The position numbers and the translations under genes were made by a program. A DNA stretch of 64,000 nucleotides from Prostheceraeus crozeri (taxonomy: Eukaryota > Platyhelminthes > Polycladida > Euryleptidae), in NCBI GenBank assembly GCA_907163375.1, contig CAJQUW010009088.1, positions 62,001 to 126,000 on the forward strand, written 5' to 3'. Shown piece after piece: positions 9,931 to 20,088 of the stretch (within the stretch, counting starts at the first letter, position 1; each line of letters begins with the position of its first letter). Below the pieces are notes generated by a model. That model did no database searches. It saw only the letters and a list, made by a program, of their open reading frames with translations, and was not told the origin of the DNA.

Positions 9931-11189
9931 TCCGTTCTAATTGAACACGACACTAAAAATACCTCGTCGTGCACCTCCAGATCGTTCCAACATCTCAAGT
10001 CCCAATTCTTTAACGGCTGTCCTGCCATGCAAGGTTTTTCAGGACTTTTCAATATTCAATCAGCTGAAGAAGTGCAAATAGGCTAATGAATATAGCTTAT
10101 CCCAAAGCTCTTCCGTGACTTTTCATGAATTGACACAGTGAAGCCACATGTAAAGTTTGAACCGCCAATTATTATTTGTTTTAATGCTACGACCTAAAAG
10201 TGCTTCACCTGCCTGGACCCTGTTACGGAATCCGTCAAGTTCTCTCTACAATCCGCGCTCCCTTAGAATATTTATTGATGTGTGAGTTTTGCTAGCACTG
10301 CATGATGATCAGCTGTTGGTCTGATGAATGAAACTGCACTATATTGACGTTTCTTCTAGCGAAACTATTCTCAGATGAACGTCACTTGTGAGGAGTAGGC
10401 CAAAATGAGACAGCCGGCGTGACGAGTTCCCGCTATATTGAAGCGGTTGATTTCGAAGATGACATGACCAACAGTTAGACGACAAAACTGGCCGAATTGG
10501 TGTGCTTTTAGACAGAAGATGCAATATGAAGATTCCATCCTGGTGTTAGGTCTACCTGCAGATGCTTGTATCATATGATGTAGGTGCTCATTCTGACACC
10601 TGCCTGTGAGAAAAAAGATCCGGTCAGTGGAAAATGTTTAGTGGAGATGTCACCATCAGGAATTGTGTGTACGTTTCCGGAAGAAAAGGAATGCATATTG
10701 TGATCATATTCTAGAAGCAGAGTACAGGTACGGTAGCATGATGAGGTGCACACGCTAATACAAACATATGAACATATTTTGAATCTATGGATTTGTCATG
10801 TAATTATGCTTTCGGTACAAAAGTTTTGCTGCATTCATAGAACGCGATTTAATTGTCATCATCAAACTCAATTTTTCACATTAAAGTTCTGATATGGATA
10901 TGCTAAATTGTACATCATTCTTTCTAATAACTTGCAGACGGCAGACCTAAACGGGAGTTTTAAACTGCACTTTGAATATGTGATGGATCATTTTCAGTTA
11001 TCAAAATAATGTTTCTAAGCAATGGTGTGCTTTGAAAGTTATGACTTCATTAAATTGAGTTGATTAGTTTGCATCAAAAAGTGACAATAATACATTAGAG
11101 TAATGATTGTCCGGGAGACCCTGCTGAGCAGGTGAAGCAAAATTTTTTCTAGGGCAGGACAACCGTTAATAGGCCAACCGAAGTTATTG
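9931..11189. other. Spacer inside the P-element-like remnant; nothing recognised
   Basis: Between the THAP domain and the transposase core. A P-element would encode a coiled coil and the first part of the catalytic domain here. I could not identify either with confidence, so the stretch is either strongly decayed, partly intronic or replaced. Confidence 0.4.
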
Positions 11190-11412
11190 AATTTTTGATG
11201 CGTCTCATTTGCTTAAGTTAATGAGAAATCTATTGCATGACTATCAAATTCTTACTTACAAAGATTCTGATGGTGCATTTCATAAAATTGAATGGATTTA
11301 CATTGAAAATCTTCATGAATTGCAAACAAATGATTCATTGATTCTCGCAAATACGTTGGGAGTAAAACATTTTCATTACAAACGGGCACTTATGAAGGTG
11401 TTCCTTTCATAG
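11190..11412 (+). pseudogene. P-element/THAP9-type transposase fragment
   Basis: The frame reads LMRNLLHDYQ, then KIEWIYIENLHELQ, then SLILANTLGVKH. This matches the segment of P-element and THAP9 transposases that follows the conserved 'DPPHLIKSIRNNL' region (family knowledge): a Trp-Lys-Tyr core, then Leu-Ala-x-Lys-Leu and a conserved His. The match is to the family pattern, read by eye. The frame is short and the flanking parts have decayed. Together with the upstream THAP domain it marks an inactive P-superfamily DNA transposon or a captured copy of one. Confidence 0.6.
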
Positions 11413-12919
11413 AAGGAACGTTCATCTATAACTGCAAAAGCGCTTAATCACAGATATTTGAATTGATGAACTTCCACAGAAAGTTCTTGCAATTTAAACA
11501 AGCTGCAATTACGATGACTGAATACGCAGATGAATCAGAATCCGCACGTACTGCGTGATTACTTATATAAATGGAAATGGTGTAAATGTCTACTTATTAT
11601 CATATGAGCTTCGAATCCCTTTTATCAATGAATAATTGCCGCGACTTTAATAGTATCCGCCAACTTCTTGCCGAAGTATTTTTTCGACACAAAATACACC
11701 CCAGTATATTTCTGACAAGAGACAATGACTTGCTTACCGGCCTCCGTGCTGTTGATCAGAACAAGCCGTCTTCGCTAATTCTGTGTCTGGCGACAACTGA
11801 AGTCTCGATTACTCACTCGACTTTCACCAAGTAAAATTTCATCACGAGATAGCGTTGGATGAAAAGCTGCATGAATATTATGAAAATCCAGATTTCCCTT
11901 TTCATGTTGCGCAATGTCATATTTCAGACTCGTGGCGCGTCTGCCCAGGTTTCTCTTAGCCTAACTATTGTAATAACTTTCTCGTCTGTATCAAACAGGT
12001 CGACCATCTCACAAGCTTCATTACGCAATTTCTACACAAAGTGATGTTATGAGTTTGTCAATGAAATTCTCTTTCAAGACAATAAGCTACCACAAGTTTG
12101 GAAGACAACTTGACCAAACTTACTCGACCTAGCTTACTGTGCAATAACCATTACATGTACTTGTTGTATTATTCTTACTAGCAGCTGCACAAAGCTCAAT
12201 CAATACTTGCCTCCGCACTAGTCAGTCGGTAATGATGTATAATAGCGGATTAGGAAGTAAGTCTGACAAACTTTTTCCAAGAATCCACAGGCTTACAGAA
12301 CCGAAAGATATCTATTTGAAATATGAGCACTTAAACAAAATACACCCAAAGCTTCTAAATGTGCCGTAAGTTAATAGAGTACCGTTGTGCTTCAAAAATG
12401 TCTTAATAGACAGAAAATGAAGGGAAATGTCAGCGTCAACATGTGGGCTCTCTCTGTATGAATTAAGGGTGAAACAAGTGTATTCCGTTAGTGCTCACAA
12501 AATACGGGAATATAGAAGAATAAAATATCTGTTCCATGATAATGTTGCTGATTGATTGGGGACACTAATCGATATTCAAATGCTGCATTACCATACATGC
12601 TATGCAGACGGCACTTATAGCATTATTCATATGATGACAATTATGGCTTACTACATGTCACAACTTTCATCGTCATGGAAATTTCTGCATAAACGGCTGG
12701 CTAAATTTATAAGCATCGGCGCGCTGCTGGCGTAATTGTGGCTTATGGGGCAAATATTTAGAGATGCCGTCAGTCGCCGGTACGGTGAGGGTTTTATTGG
12801 GTATGGGTCACCTCAAGTGGTGCCCTCACCTTGCCAATCCTCAAAAAAGTGGTGCCCACGACAACCCATATGACCCATTCCTGAGCCAGCGTGGAGCCGT
12901 CAGAAACGTGTTACTAGGG
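11413..12919. other. No recognisable gene up to the Polinton terminus
   Basis: Short open frames near 11586-12044 might be the tail of the P-element-like remnant but show no family pattern I can defend. From 12100 to 12919 I see nothing beyond ordinary AT-rich sequence. This is the left flank of the Polinton. Confidence 0.5.
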
Positions 12920-13002
12920 TTGGTTCTGAGTACTTGGGTACGTACCGATAGATGTCCTCTGTTTGATTTTGAATGGGTTTGCTCAATTGCGACTATTGTG
13001 AC
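12920..13002 (+). repeat. Left terminal inverted repeat of Polinton M
   Basis: Begins TTGGTTCTGAGTACTTGGG and ends GACTATTGTGAC. Its reverse complement is at 32871-32953 with 80 of 83 positions identical. Contains the palindrome-like GGTACGTACC. Confidence 0.95.
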
Positions 13003-13088
13003 TATTGCAACCATTGTGATCAAGATGACAGTCACATTGATTTTCCTTTTTACGTAGACAAACTATGCTATAAATATGAGATAGTTGT

Positions 13089-13601
13089 TTGATGACATAC
13101 ATAATGATGACTAGTATCCCAACATCGTGGGTTGTCGCAAGAGACCTTGGATATTCATTCAAAGCTATAGAAACTGTAACAAATCTCAGTGAAAATATCA
13201 ACGCTGGTGATTTAGTTGATCGACTAATGGATCTAGATGAGCATGCTATGAATCACAATTTGGATCGTAGGTGGATAGAGGATTTCTCCATGCTACACTG
13301 CAATGATAGTGAAATTAGGAGGATCAAATTGGAACGATATGGAAAGAAGGAGACATTTGACAGTGTTTTAATAAAAAGTTCTCCCAATAAAAATGACTTC
13401 AGAAGGAAATTAGAAGAAGAGACATTTAAATTATTATGTGAACAGAACTGCGTTTAATGTTTTAAACAGGAACGATGCCTTCTCTTTTTACCATGTTCTC
13501 ATAGCGTTATGTGTTCTACATGTTATGTACCCTTTGAAACTTCATCTTGTCCCCTTTGTGATGAAGAAATATCTTCAACAGTCACTGTATATCGTGCATG
13601 A
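13089..13601 (+). pseudogene. Polinton M UBA/RING gene, IAP-like, fossil
   Basis: First gene inside the left terminus. The N-terminal part (about 13120-13240) resembles a UBA domain: an aromatic-rich ARDLGYSFKAIE helix, then AGDLVDRLMDLDE. The C-terminal part (about 13450-13601) has the cysteine-histidine spacing of a C3HC4 RING finger, with PCSHSVMCSTCY, then CPLC, ending close to the stop as in inhibitor-of-apoptosis proteins. RING proteins of this type are E3 ubiquitin ligases, and UBA plus C-terminal RING is the IAP tail arrangement. No BIR domain is seen. The gene looks broken about once. A role in blocking host cell death is inference. Confidence 0.7.
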
Positions 13602-13663
13602 TGAGTCATCATGCACGTCTGTGATTGGTCACTATCGTGTCTTTGTGTGGCTTTTCTATATAA
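13593..13663 (+). promoter_or_regulatory. Promoter of the 207-aa gene: AP-1 palindrome, inverted CCAAT, TATA
   Basis: A perfect 25-base palindrome at 13593-13617 (arms CGTGCATGATGA around a central G) contains TGAGTCA, the AP-1/TRE site. An inverted CCAAT box (ATTGG, 13623-13627) and TATATAA (13657-13663) follow at ordinary promoter spacing, 49 bases before the ATG at 13712. The palindrome also overlaps the end of the upstream RING gene and could fold as a hairpin in its transcript. Confidence 0.65.
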
Positions 13664-13711
13664 GGAGGACATTGTACCGTTCTATTTCAAGCATAATTTG
13701 AGGCTAATACA

Positions 13712-14335
13712 ATGTCAATCAGCATGTCGTTCACTACCAACATTCCCATTTCAATAATTTACCGAAGTCAACTCTTCATCGTCAATATATTCTATTCTGC
13801 CGTAAATATAACTGGCTATAAAGCGGATTTGGCGGATCTGATGGAGGAAATAGTTAAGTATTTCCGCTGCGGAGAGGACGTTGTGGTGCAGAGAATGTTA
13901 ATGAGAGTCGTGAACAACGCTCTTACACGAGTTGCAAGATTTTGGCTCAATGAAGTATTTCGCCCACTAGCTCAAACTGAGATTGTACCGGAATACTCTC
14001 GCTGTTGGTGCAGCAGTATCCAACGGAAACACAACACATGTCTCCATGACATTATCACCTTCAGCTACTTTGACGAGAAGGGTGACAAATGTAAATTGGA
14101 CTTATTCAGTGGACCGCCATCAGTAAGCATCAATGTGGCTGCTCAAGGACATTCTGAGGTAATCAGTTTGCGGGCATACTATGCCAATATTTTAAAGACT
14201 TTCCATTCAAAGCCCTGCTGTATGTGCTGTCCAATTTCAAAACATCTAATGAAAGACATTGAGCAGCTCATAACTGCTACAAATCAGACTCTAGCCGATG
14301 TGAGTGTGTATCAGTTTCCCTCTACAACTTGTTAA
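13712..14335 (+). CDS. Polinton M gene, 207 aa, Cys-rich, unknown
   Basis: Open frame of 207 residues behind a complete TATA promoter. Several Cys clusters are visible (R-C-W-C-S-S near residue 96, K-P-C-C-M-C-C-P near residue 170), which could bind zinc or form disulphides. There is no obvious signal peptide or membrane segment beyond a mildly hydrophobic N-terminus. I do not recognise the family. Position at the terminus, before the structural genes, fits an accessory or early gene. Confidence 0.65.
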   Translation: MSISMSFTTNIPISIIYRSQLFIVNIFYSAVNITGYKADLADLMEEIVKYFRCGEDVVVQRMLMRVVNNALTRVARFWLNEVFRPLAQTEIVPEYSRCWCSSIQRKHNTCLHDIITFSYFDEKGDKCKLDLFSGPPSVSINVAAQGHSEVISLRAYYANILKTFHSKPCCMCCPISKHLMKDIEQLITATNQTLADVSVYQFPSTTC

Positions 14336-14468
14336 GTGTTTTGTGTAATTTTATAAGTACCAGCAACAAACTGCGTGATATGTGAATGCTTGTAAACTTT
14401 TGTGTATAATGTTGTAAGTACTAAGCAAAAATTGTAATTGTATTATCTATTTCCATATTAGAATATAA

Positions 14469-14774
14469 ATGTCTGTAGAACGGAAGGCATCTTCTCGTCA
14501 ATCGAAACGCTCCTTCAAACCTTCAAGTCAGTTTAAAAAGGCGTTGCGAAAGTTAAACAGGATACATGATAATAAGAAGTGTAAATTGATTCAAAATTCA
14601 AGTGATGATTTCATTCGTGATTTAGCTTTTGCAATACACAAATGTCTACCTATTTACAAGCCTCTATTGAATGCTGGGTCTTTGAATAGCATAAAAAAGT
14701 TTTCAAATCCAAGGAGTAGTTATAAGAAAAGGCGAAACTTAATTCAGCGCGGTGGTGGTGGGTTTGCTAAATGA
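14469..14774 (+). CDS. Polinton M small basic protein
   Basis: About 101 residues, very rich in Lys, Arg and Ser, ending in a basic block, then RGGGG. Many Polintons have a small basic protein with a Gly-Gly-Gly segment after a KRR cluster. By analogy with adenovirus core proteins it may bind packaged DNA, but that is inference. The C-terminal region may be altered relative to the ancestral gene. It lies in a same-strand run with the genes before and after. Confidence 0.5.
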   Translation: MSVERKASSRQSKRSFKPSSQFKKALRKLNRIHDNKKCKLIQNSSDDFIRDLAFAIHKCLPIYKPLLNAGSLNSIKKFSNPRSSYKKRRNLIQRGGGGFAK

Positions 14775-14891
14775 TATTGGAAACAGTATTAATGGTGTAA
14801 TCAATAGTCCGCTTGGAAGGATTGCAGCAACTGCTGCAATGTTAATATAACGTCAACGAATCATAAAGTGACACGTCATCACTTTGATTGA

Positions 14892-14915
14892 TGAGTCATA
14901 TATAGGTGTATATAA
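14892..14915 (+). promoter_or_regulatory. AP-1 site and TATA box before the 244-aa gene
   Basis: TGAGTCA at 14892-14898 is followed by TATATAA at 14909-14915, 87 bases before the ATG at 15002. The same AP-1 plus TATA pairing is seen before the 207-aa gene and several times in the right-hand Polinton. Confidence 0.6.
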
Positions 14916-15001
14916 GGAAGACGTTTTAATGCTTTTTTATCACTTTCAAGTGACAATTCATTTGCGCTGGTTGAAAGCTCCGAATTAGTACTTGTTGAAA
15001 C

Positions 15002-15736
15002 ATGACTCAGAAAATGTATACAATCAGAGAGGAAGGTGCCGCTTTTCAGCAAGATCTCTTGAAGCTTCGTCCGACACGAAAGGTGCAAGGGATTGGAAAT
15101 ACATTCTACTTTCAAACCTTGAATTATGGTGATGATGGCTTTTATCTTCAAGTTCCATTCTTCCACAGTAATGGCATGTCTACATCAGGGTATAGCAATA
15201 TGAGACAAATGCGAGTGACTTTTCCAAAATGGCAACAGGTGATTCTTAAAACTATTGACTCTTTCGCGAAAAAATGTGTTGAGCTGCCTGAAAGTGCTCC
15301 CACTCATTGTAGAAAGGCATTAGAGGAAGGAGTTGGTTACAAGGAATTGCCGGAATTTGATACACTATTTTTAAAACTATCGGATCATTTTCAAGCATTC
15401 GATCTCTTTACAAACGCTATGAAATGTGCGGATCTCAAACGGGGTCGCTATATGGGCTTAGTGCACGTTACCGGACTTTGTATTGGCTCACATGGTTCGA
15501 CTGGTAAAGTCGCATCTTTACAAATGAAGGTTCTTCAACTAGTCTATGAACCACTACCAATTGATAAATGCTTAATTAACATTGATAAAACTGCTTCAAG
15601 TGATGGGAAGGAAGAGAGCAAAAAGCGAGGGCGGAAATCTAAAGATGGGAATCCTAAATTGAAGTTGAAGCGCCAAGATGCGGACTTGAAAACTATCTAT
15701 AATCCTTATTGTGATGAGGAAACCCAAATGTTTTAA
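15002..15736 (+). CDS. Polinton M 244-aa gene, candidate ssDNA-binding protein
   Basis: An intact frame of 244 residues with its own promoter and an AATAAA at 15775. A beta-rich body (residues about 25-180) has alternating hydrophobic strands and ends in the segment GRYMGLVHVTGL...LQMKVLQLVYEP. A basic tail KKRGRKSKDG follows. This alternation and the tail are reminiscent of OB-fold ssDNA-binding proteins, which protein-primed replicons commonly encode, but I cannot prove the fold. Two related genes occur in the right-hand Polinton at 60.6-61.2 and 62.9-63.6 kb, sharing the strand pattern and the basic tail. Confidence 0.6.
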   Translation: MTQKMYTIREEGAAFQQDLLKLRPTRKVQGIGNTFYFQTLNYGDDGFYLQVPFFHSNGMSTSGYSNMRQMRVTFPKWQQVILKTIDSFAKKCVELPESAPTHCRKALEEGVGYKELPEFDTLFLKLSDHFQAFDLFTNAMKCADLKRGRYMGLVHVTGLCIGSHGSTGKVASLQMKVLQLVYEPLPIDKCLINIDKTASSDGKEESKKRGRKSKDGNPKLKLKRQDADLKTIYNPYCDEETQMF

Positions 15737-15861
15737 TTTGTAGATGTAAATTGAAGGTTTCTATTCTGAATGTTAATAAAGGTGATCTGGAACATGTGTC
15801 TGTTTTGTTGTTCTATCCAAAATTAGCGGGATGATGAGTTTAATGTTAATGGAATTATAAG

Positions 15862-16413
15862 ATGACAGATTTTCGTCTATTCACTGATCGCACTATGTGT
15901 GTCGCTGGACCAAGTCAGTCCGGTAAAACTACATTTGTAACTCAATTGCTACAATATAGAAATGAAATGTTTAACAAGGAAATTAAGAGAGTCAAATGGT
16001 ATTATGGAATATTTCAACCACAACTACATTCTGCACTTCGCCAGAAAGGTTATGAGATGAAGCAAGGGTTGCCATCAACTGAGGATATCAAAGCAGGTGA
16101 CTTACTAGTATTAGATGATCTATTACGTGAAAGCAAATCTTCAAAGGATGTAACTGAAATGTTCATTCAAACTGCACATCATAGGGAAGCTTTTATTATC
16201 TACATCACCCAAAACATCTTCGATGGAGGGAAAGAGCAAAGAACTAGAAGTTTGAATACACATTATTTGGCAATATTTAAAAATCCAAGAGATAGCAGTC
16301 AGATACATCATCTCAGTAGACAGATATTACCTCAACAACCTAAAGTACTTTCAAAAATATATGAAGATGTAACAAAGATACCACATGGCTATCTATCTTT
16401 TGATCTAACCTAG
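15862..16413 (+). CDS. Packaging ATPase (FtsK/HerA, A32-like) of Polinton M
   Basis: Genome-packaging ATPase that would pump element DNA into the capsid. The 183-residue frame has a Walker A loop GPSQSGKTT (residues 16-24), a Walker B strand LLVLDD (about residue 84) and a sensor ITQN after a beta strand (about residue 118), in the order typical of the poxvirus A32/adenovirus IVa2-like group used by Polintons. Length is normal for this short form. The frame looks whole and lies between the 244-aa gene and the integrase cluster on the same strand. Confidence 0.92.
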   Translation: MTDFRLFTDRTMCVAGPSQSGKTTFVTQLLQYRNEMFNKEIKRVKWYYGIFQPQLHSALRQKGYEMKQGLPSTEDIKAGDLLVLDDLLRESKSSKDVTEMFIQTAHHREAFIIYITQNIFDGGKEQRTRSLNTHYLAIFKNPRDSSQIHHLSRQILPQQPKVLSKIYEDVTKIPHGYLSFDLT

Positions 16414-16506
16414 GAATGTCCGGAACGACTTCGATTTCGAACAAATATCATACCTAATTCCGTTGAACCAATGACAGTTTTCTCGGTTCACAGTTAGTTT
16501 TAAGCA

Positions 16507-17187
16507 ATGTACTTTGTTGCCTTATTATTTTCAAACATGTCGTATTCAAAGATGGTAGTCATTCCTCAAGAGGAGTATGTACAATTGACTACATTACAAA
16601 GTGCACAGGAAGTCAAAAATATAGATCAACCTATTACGAATCAACTTAAGGAAGTAACACAAAAGGATATGGAAATTCAGAAGATTGAGGATCCCTATTG
16701 ACGAATGCAGTTAGCAGCTGAAAACATTGATGAGAGGCGACAGATTCGTGACAAGTTGCGACGATTTATAACCTTGTCAACACCTCGACCATATCGTGTG
16801 CGCTCTGAGCGATTATTTGACTTCATTGATCCACATGTGAAGTTCAATGAGAGAGGGGAGATAATAGATGAAACAACTGGTGATGTTATTAGAAATAGTC
16901 ACATAGATGACCTTCTACAATATGCTGTCAGAGATGTAAGGCGAAAACTAGGTGCACCACAAGGGTGGACATATTTTCAGAAAATTTTATCTGATCAAAA
17001 TGTACCTCACAATATTATTGAAGGACCGACTGTGAATGAGTTGGATAAGGGTCACTTACAAGATGGATCAAAAAGTAAAACACCCACGATGGCGGTCAAG
17101 CGAGAGCTTCATGATCCCGATGATCTGCAACCAAAAAGAGCTACTAGGCGCTCAATGCGTGTTGCGAAGGAGTATAGTAAATATTAA
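16507..17187 (+). pseudogene. Polinton M gene of unknown function, broken
   Basis: Two adjacent open stretches of one gene. The first carries KMVVIPQEEYVQL, which resembles the start of a conserved but uncharacterised Polinton gene. The second is basic, with a helical middle (DDLLQYAVRDVRRKL) and an Arg/Lys-rich tail that includes TRRSMRVAKEYSKY. A DNA- or capsid-associated role is possible but unproven. It sits between the ATPase and the integrase as in other Polintons. It appears broken about once. Confidence 0.6.
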
Positions 17188-17354
17188 GCAAATATGAATT
17201 AAGCCTTGCCTCTCTCATATCATGTCGTTACAAAAATTTTGCTGTTGCTTGAAATCTGCGCTCGAAGGTAAAGGAGAAGAGGGCATAGAGGTTGACATCA
17301 ATTGTGTTAGCAGTTGCTGTGCGAGTAATACGCGTGCAAATCAGAACAAAGACG

Positions 17355-18428
17355 ATGAGTACAGCAGTGAAACTCAGAAAGATTTATTACGACTTAAATC
17401 ACCCCGCAAGTTTCAGTCGTCCGGAGGTTCTAGCCCGTGCAGGAGGTGTGGGAATAGAGAAAGTCAAGAAGTGGTTAAGGAGTCAACCGACTGACACTCT
17501 TCACAAAAATGCGAGAAAGCGGTTTCCAACGAGAAAATATGTTGTTAACAATATAGATAGTCAATGGCAAGCGGACTTGGCTGACATGCAACAGATATCA
17601 CAGTACAATGATGGCTATAAATACATCTTAACCGTAATAGATATTTTATCTCGCTATGCTTGGGCACGTGCTCTGAAATCTAAACGAGGACCAGAAGTTG
17701 AAGCGGCTTTTCAGAGCATTTTCGATGAGGGGCGTGTTCCGCAAAGAATACAGACCGATCAAAGGAAGGAATTCGAAAACTCTCATGTTCGAAGTCTCCT
17801 TAAAAGTCATAATGTGGAATTGTTTAGTGTCAAAAGTGCATATAAAGCTGCCATGGTTGAGAGGTTCAATCGCACACTGAAGACAAAAATATGGCGCTAT
17901 TTCACTGCAAAAAATACACATGTTTGGGTAGGTGAGTTGCAGAAATTTGTTAAGAATTACAATGAAAGCTACCATCGAATCATTAAGATGAAACCAGCTG
18001 ATGTTACCCCAGATAATGCGATGGATGTATGGCTTCGATTGTATGATAAGAAAGCGAAAAACATTTCCAATGAAAAGAAAATTAATGTTGGTGATAGAGT
18101 TCGGATTTCAAAGGTTAAGTCTACATTTGAGAAGGGATATCTACCTAATTGGACTGAAGAAGAGTTTTTTGTGGATGAAGTAAATACAAAATTTAGACCC
18201 ACCATGTATAAATTAATAGATTACCATGGAAAATTTTACTCTTATGAATTGCAAGTAGTAGACAGAAGTGAAGAAGTGTATATGATTGACAAAATAATTA
18301 GGAGGAAAGGTCATGGCAATCAAAGGAAATATCTAGTTAAATGGAAAGGATATCCTGATTCATTCAATAGCTGGATAACGCACCAGGATCTACAAAATGT
18401 GGAGGTGGGAGACACTCGTAACTTTTAA
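17355..18428 (+). CDS. Retroviral-type DDE integrase with chromodomain, Polinton M
   Basis: Integrates the element into host DNA. I use the ATG at 17355, matching the usual start near an N-terminal helical, HTH-like region (residues about 1-45). The RNase-H-fold core has its three acidic residues in QADLADM (about residue 74), IQTDQRKEF (about 134) and MVERFNRTLK (about 170). A beta-rich domain (about 245-305) follows, then a chromodomain (about 309-349) with KYLVKWKGYPDSFNSW, which would guide insertion to modified histones. The frame is open throughout. It overlaps in another frame a Cys-rich short frame starting at 17222, which I do not regard as a gene. Confidence 0.95.
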   Translation: MSTAVKLRKIYYDLNHPASFSRPEVLARAGGVGIEKVKKWLRSQPTDTLHKNARKRFPTRKYVVNNIDSQWQADLADMQQISQYNDGYKYILTVIDILSRYAWARALKSKRGPEVEAAFQSIFDEGRVPQRIQTDQRKEFENSHVRSLLKSHNVELFSVKSAYKAAMVERFNRTLKTKIWRYFTAKNTHVWVGELQKFVKNYNESYHRIIKMKPADVTPDNAMDVWLRLYDKKAKNISNEKKINVGDRVRISKVKSTFEKGYLPNWTEEEFFVDEVNTKFRPTMYKLIDYHGKFYSYELQVVDRSEEVYMIDKIIRRKGHGNQRKYLVKWKGYPDSFNSWITHQDLQNVEVGDTRNF

Positions 18429-18468
18429 GCTAATATAGCATGTGACTTCTTCCACATATGAGTTAAAT

Positions 18469-20045
18469 ATGTCTACTAACTTCAACATCATTCTTCCAAG
18501 CAATAGCAACCCCAAGATATTCCCAAGTAACAAACCATATCTATACTCTGTTGAATTCGCTAATCCAATTACTCTGCATGGACCCCATGAAGTTGCTCTA
18601 ACTGAAATTACTTATTACAACGATATCAGTTTGCTAAAGAACAATTATTTTGAATTACATAAAGAAGTACGAGAGAAGGATGATTGTTTTCGCATATTTG
18701 ACAATGGTCTACATGGTACATGGGCTTTTCATCATCCAACTTTACATCCTTTTTCAACATCTTTACCATCTGTCCAGAACATGATTAAAATTCAAAAGGC
18801 ATTTGCAACGTCAACTTTTGATTCTAAGGTTCCCACAATGAGCTTGCAAGATACAGAAAAGGAAATCGGTAGAATGTTTGAACAAATAAATGATCTCTTC
18901 AAGCTGACTTTGAATAAATTCTACAAACCAGTCATAAAGGGGTCAACAAAATTGATGAAGGAAGGGAAGCATGTTCTTCTTGTATTAGGTAAGGATTTGA
19001 GTCATACTTTTGGGTATTCCAGAACAACTTTCTCATCAAGGTATTGGTACAATGGACGTGGGTGGAATTCGGAGAGGAAAGTCACTGATTTTCAATTTAG
19101 AATTGTGCCATTGTATGCATTACAAAAAAGGAGCATCCGAGTAAAAAATCAATTTGGGGTCATTAGAAGTGTTGAAGACTTTGCAAGAAAGTGTCAAGGA
19201 TCAGTGCCAGAAACGTTAATGATTTTTGAATATAAGAAAGAGAAAGTAACTTTATTTACTGTTGAAACGGAGGCAGAATTTATTGTTTTTACTAAAAAGA
19301 CACCATTGGAAAAGTCTGATTCCGCTGTTATTGAATTCGGATCTGAAATGATTGGGATGTTTAAGGGCCTTGAAGGCGCACCTTGGTTGACAGAATTAAA
19401 TGATACATTCAAGATTCAATTGTCCTCTTCTAAACTCAAAGCATCAACAAATGCTTCATGGGATATCCACGTATACAGCAAAGACATATTGGTTGATGAT
19501 TTGCCTACTTCCAGTGAACTTGTAGAAAGAGTTAAATTGAACATTGAAAGCTTGAAAACGCCATCTGAATTGTGTACAAAGTTAAATGAGTTTGGTGTAG
19601 ATTACCTTATGCAGATGAATATCACTTTTCTTATGATCCACATAAGAAATGCATGGTTCTAAAGGTAGGGAAGAACTCTCTTATCAAGCTGGATAGCGTG
19701 TTAACGACCACATTGGAATTCTCAAAATCAACTATTTATGAAGGCACATCAATAGGCGATACAGCCCCATCACTAGAGCGTGATATAAGTAACTTATACG
19801 TCTATTGTAACATTATTGAATATACAAATGTTGGCGACATTGAGACCCCACTTCTGCGCACATTTCCTCTCTCATCCGTAAGGAAGCAACTAATCAATCG
19901 AGAATTTTTTAACACAATGTATCTACCAATCAGCCGAAATTACATCAATAGAATTGACATATCAATTCATGATGACGCAGGAGAAGTAGTACCGTTCTGT
20001 GGTGGTGTTACTGTCTTGACCCTACATATTAGGTCACGAGAATAA
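18469..20045 (+). pseudogene. Polinton M minor capsid (penton-like) gene, broken
   Basis: Begins FNIILPSNSNPKIFPSN, the usual opening of the Polinton minor capsid/penton-like protein family, followed by an N-terminal region ending near a Tyr-rich motif. The C-terminal part has LYVYCNIIEYTNVGD, then PLLRTFPL and a final DIRDD-like DISIHDDAGEVVPF, all characteristic of the family by my recollection. It would form capsid vertices as a jelly-roll protein. It lies directly after the integrase and before the basic and major capsid genes. It is broken about once. Confidence 0.8.
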
Positions 20046-20088
20046 GGCTTTACGCTATTGTGACTTCCATAGTTATTCAATAGTCATA

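Noticed and set aside
12914-12919. 6-bp target duplication of Polinton M
   Set aside because: The bases flanking the left terminus (CTAGGG) do not match those after the right terminus (GTCGCA).
17222-17494. 90-residue Cys-rich gene before the integrase
   Set aside because: Overlaps the integrase in another frame and shows no family pattern.
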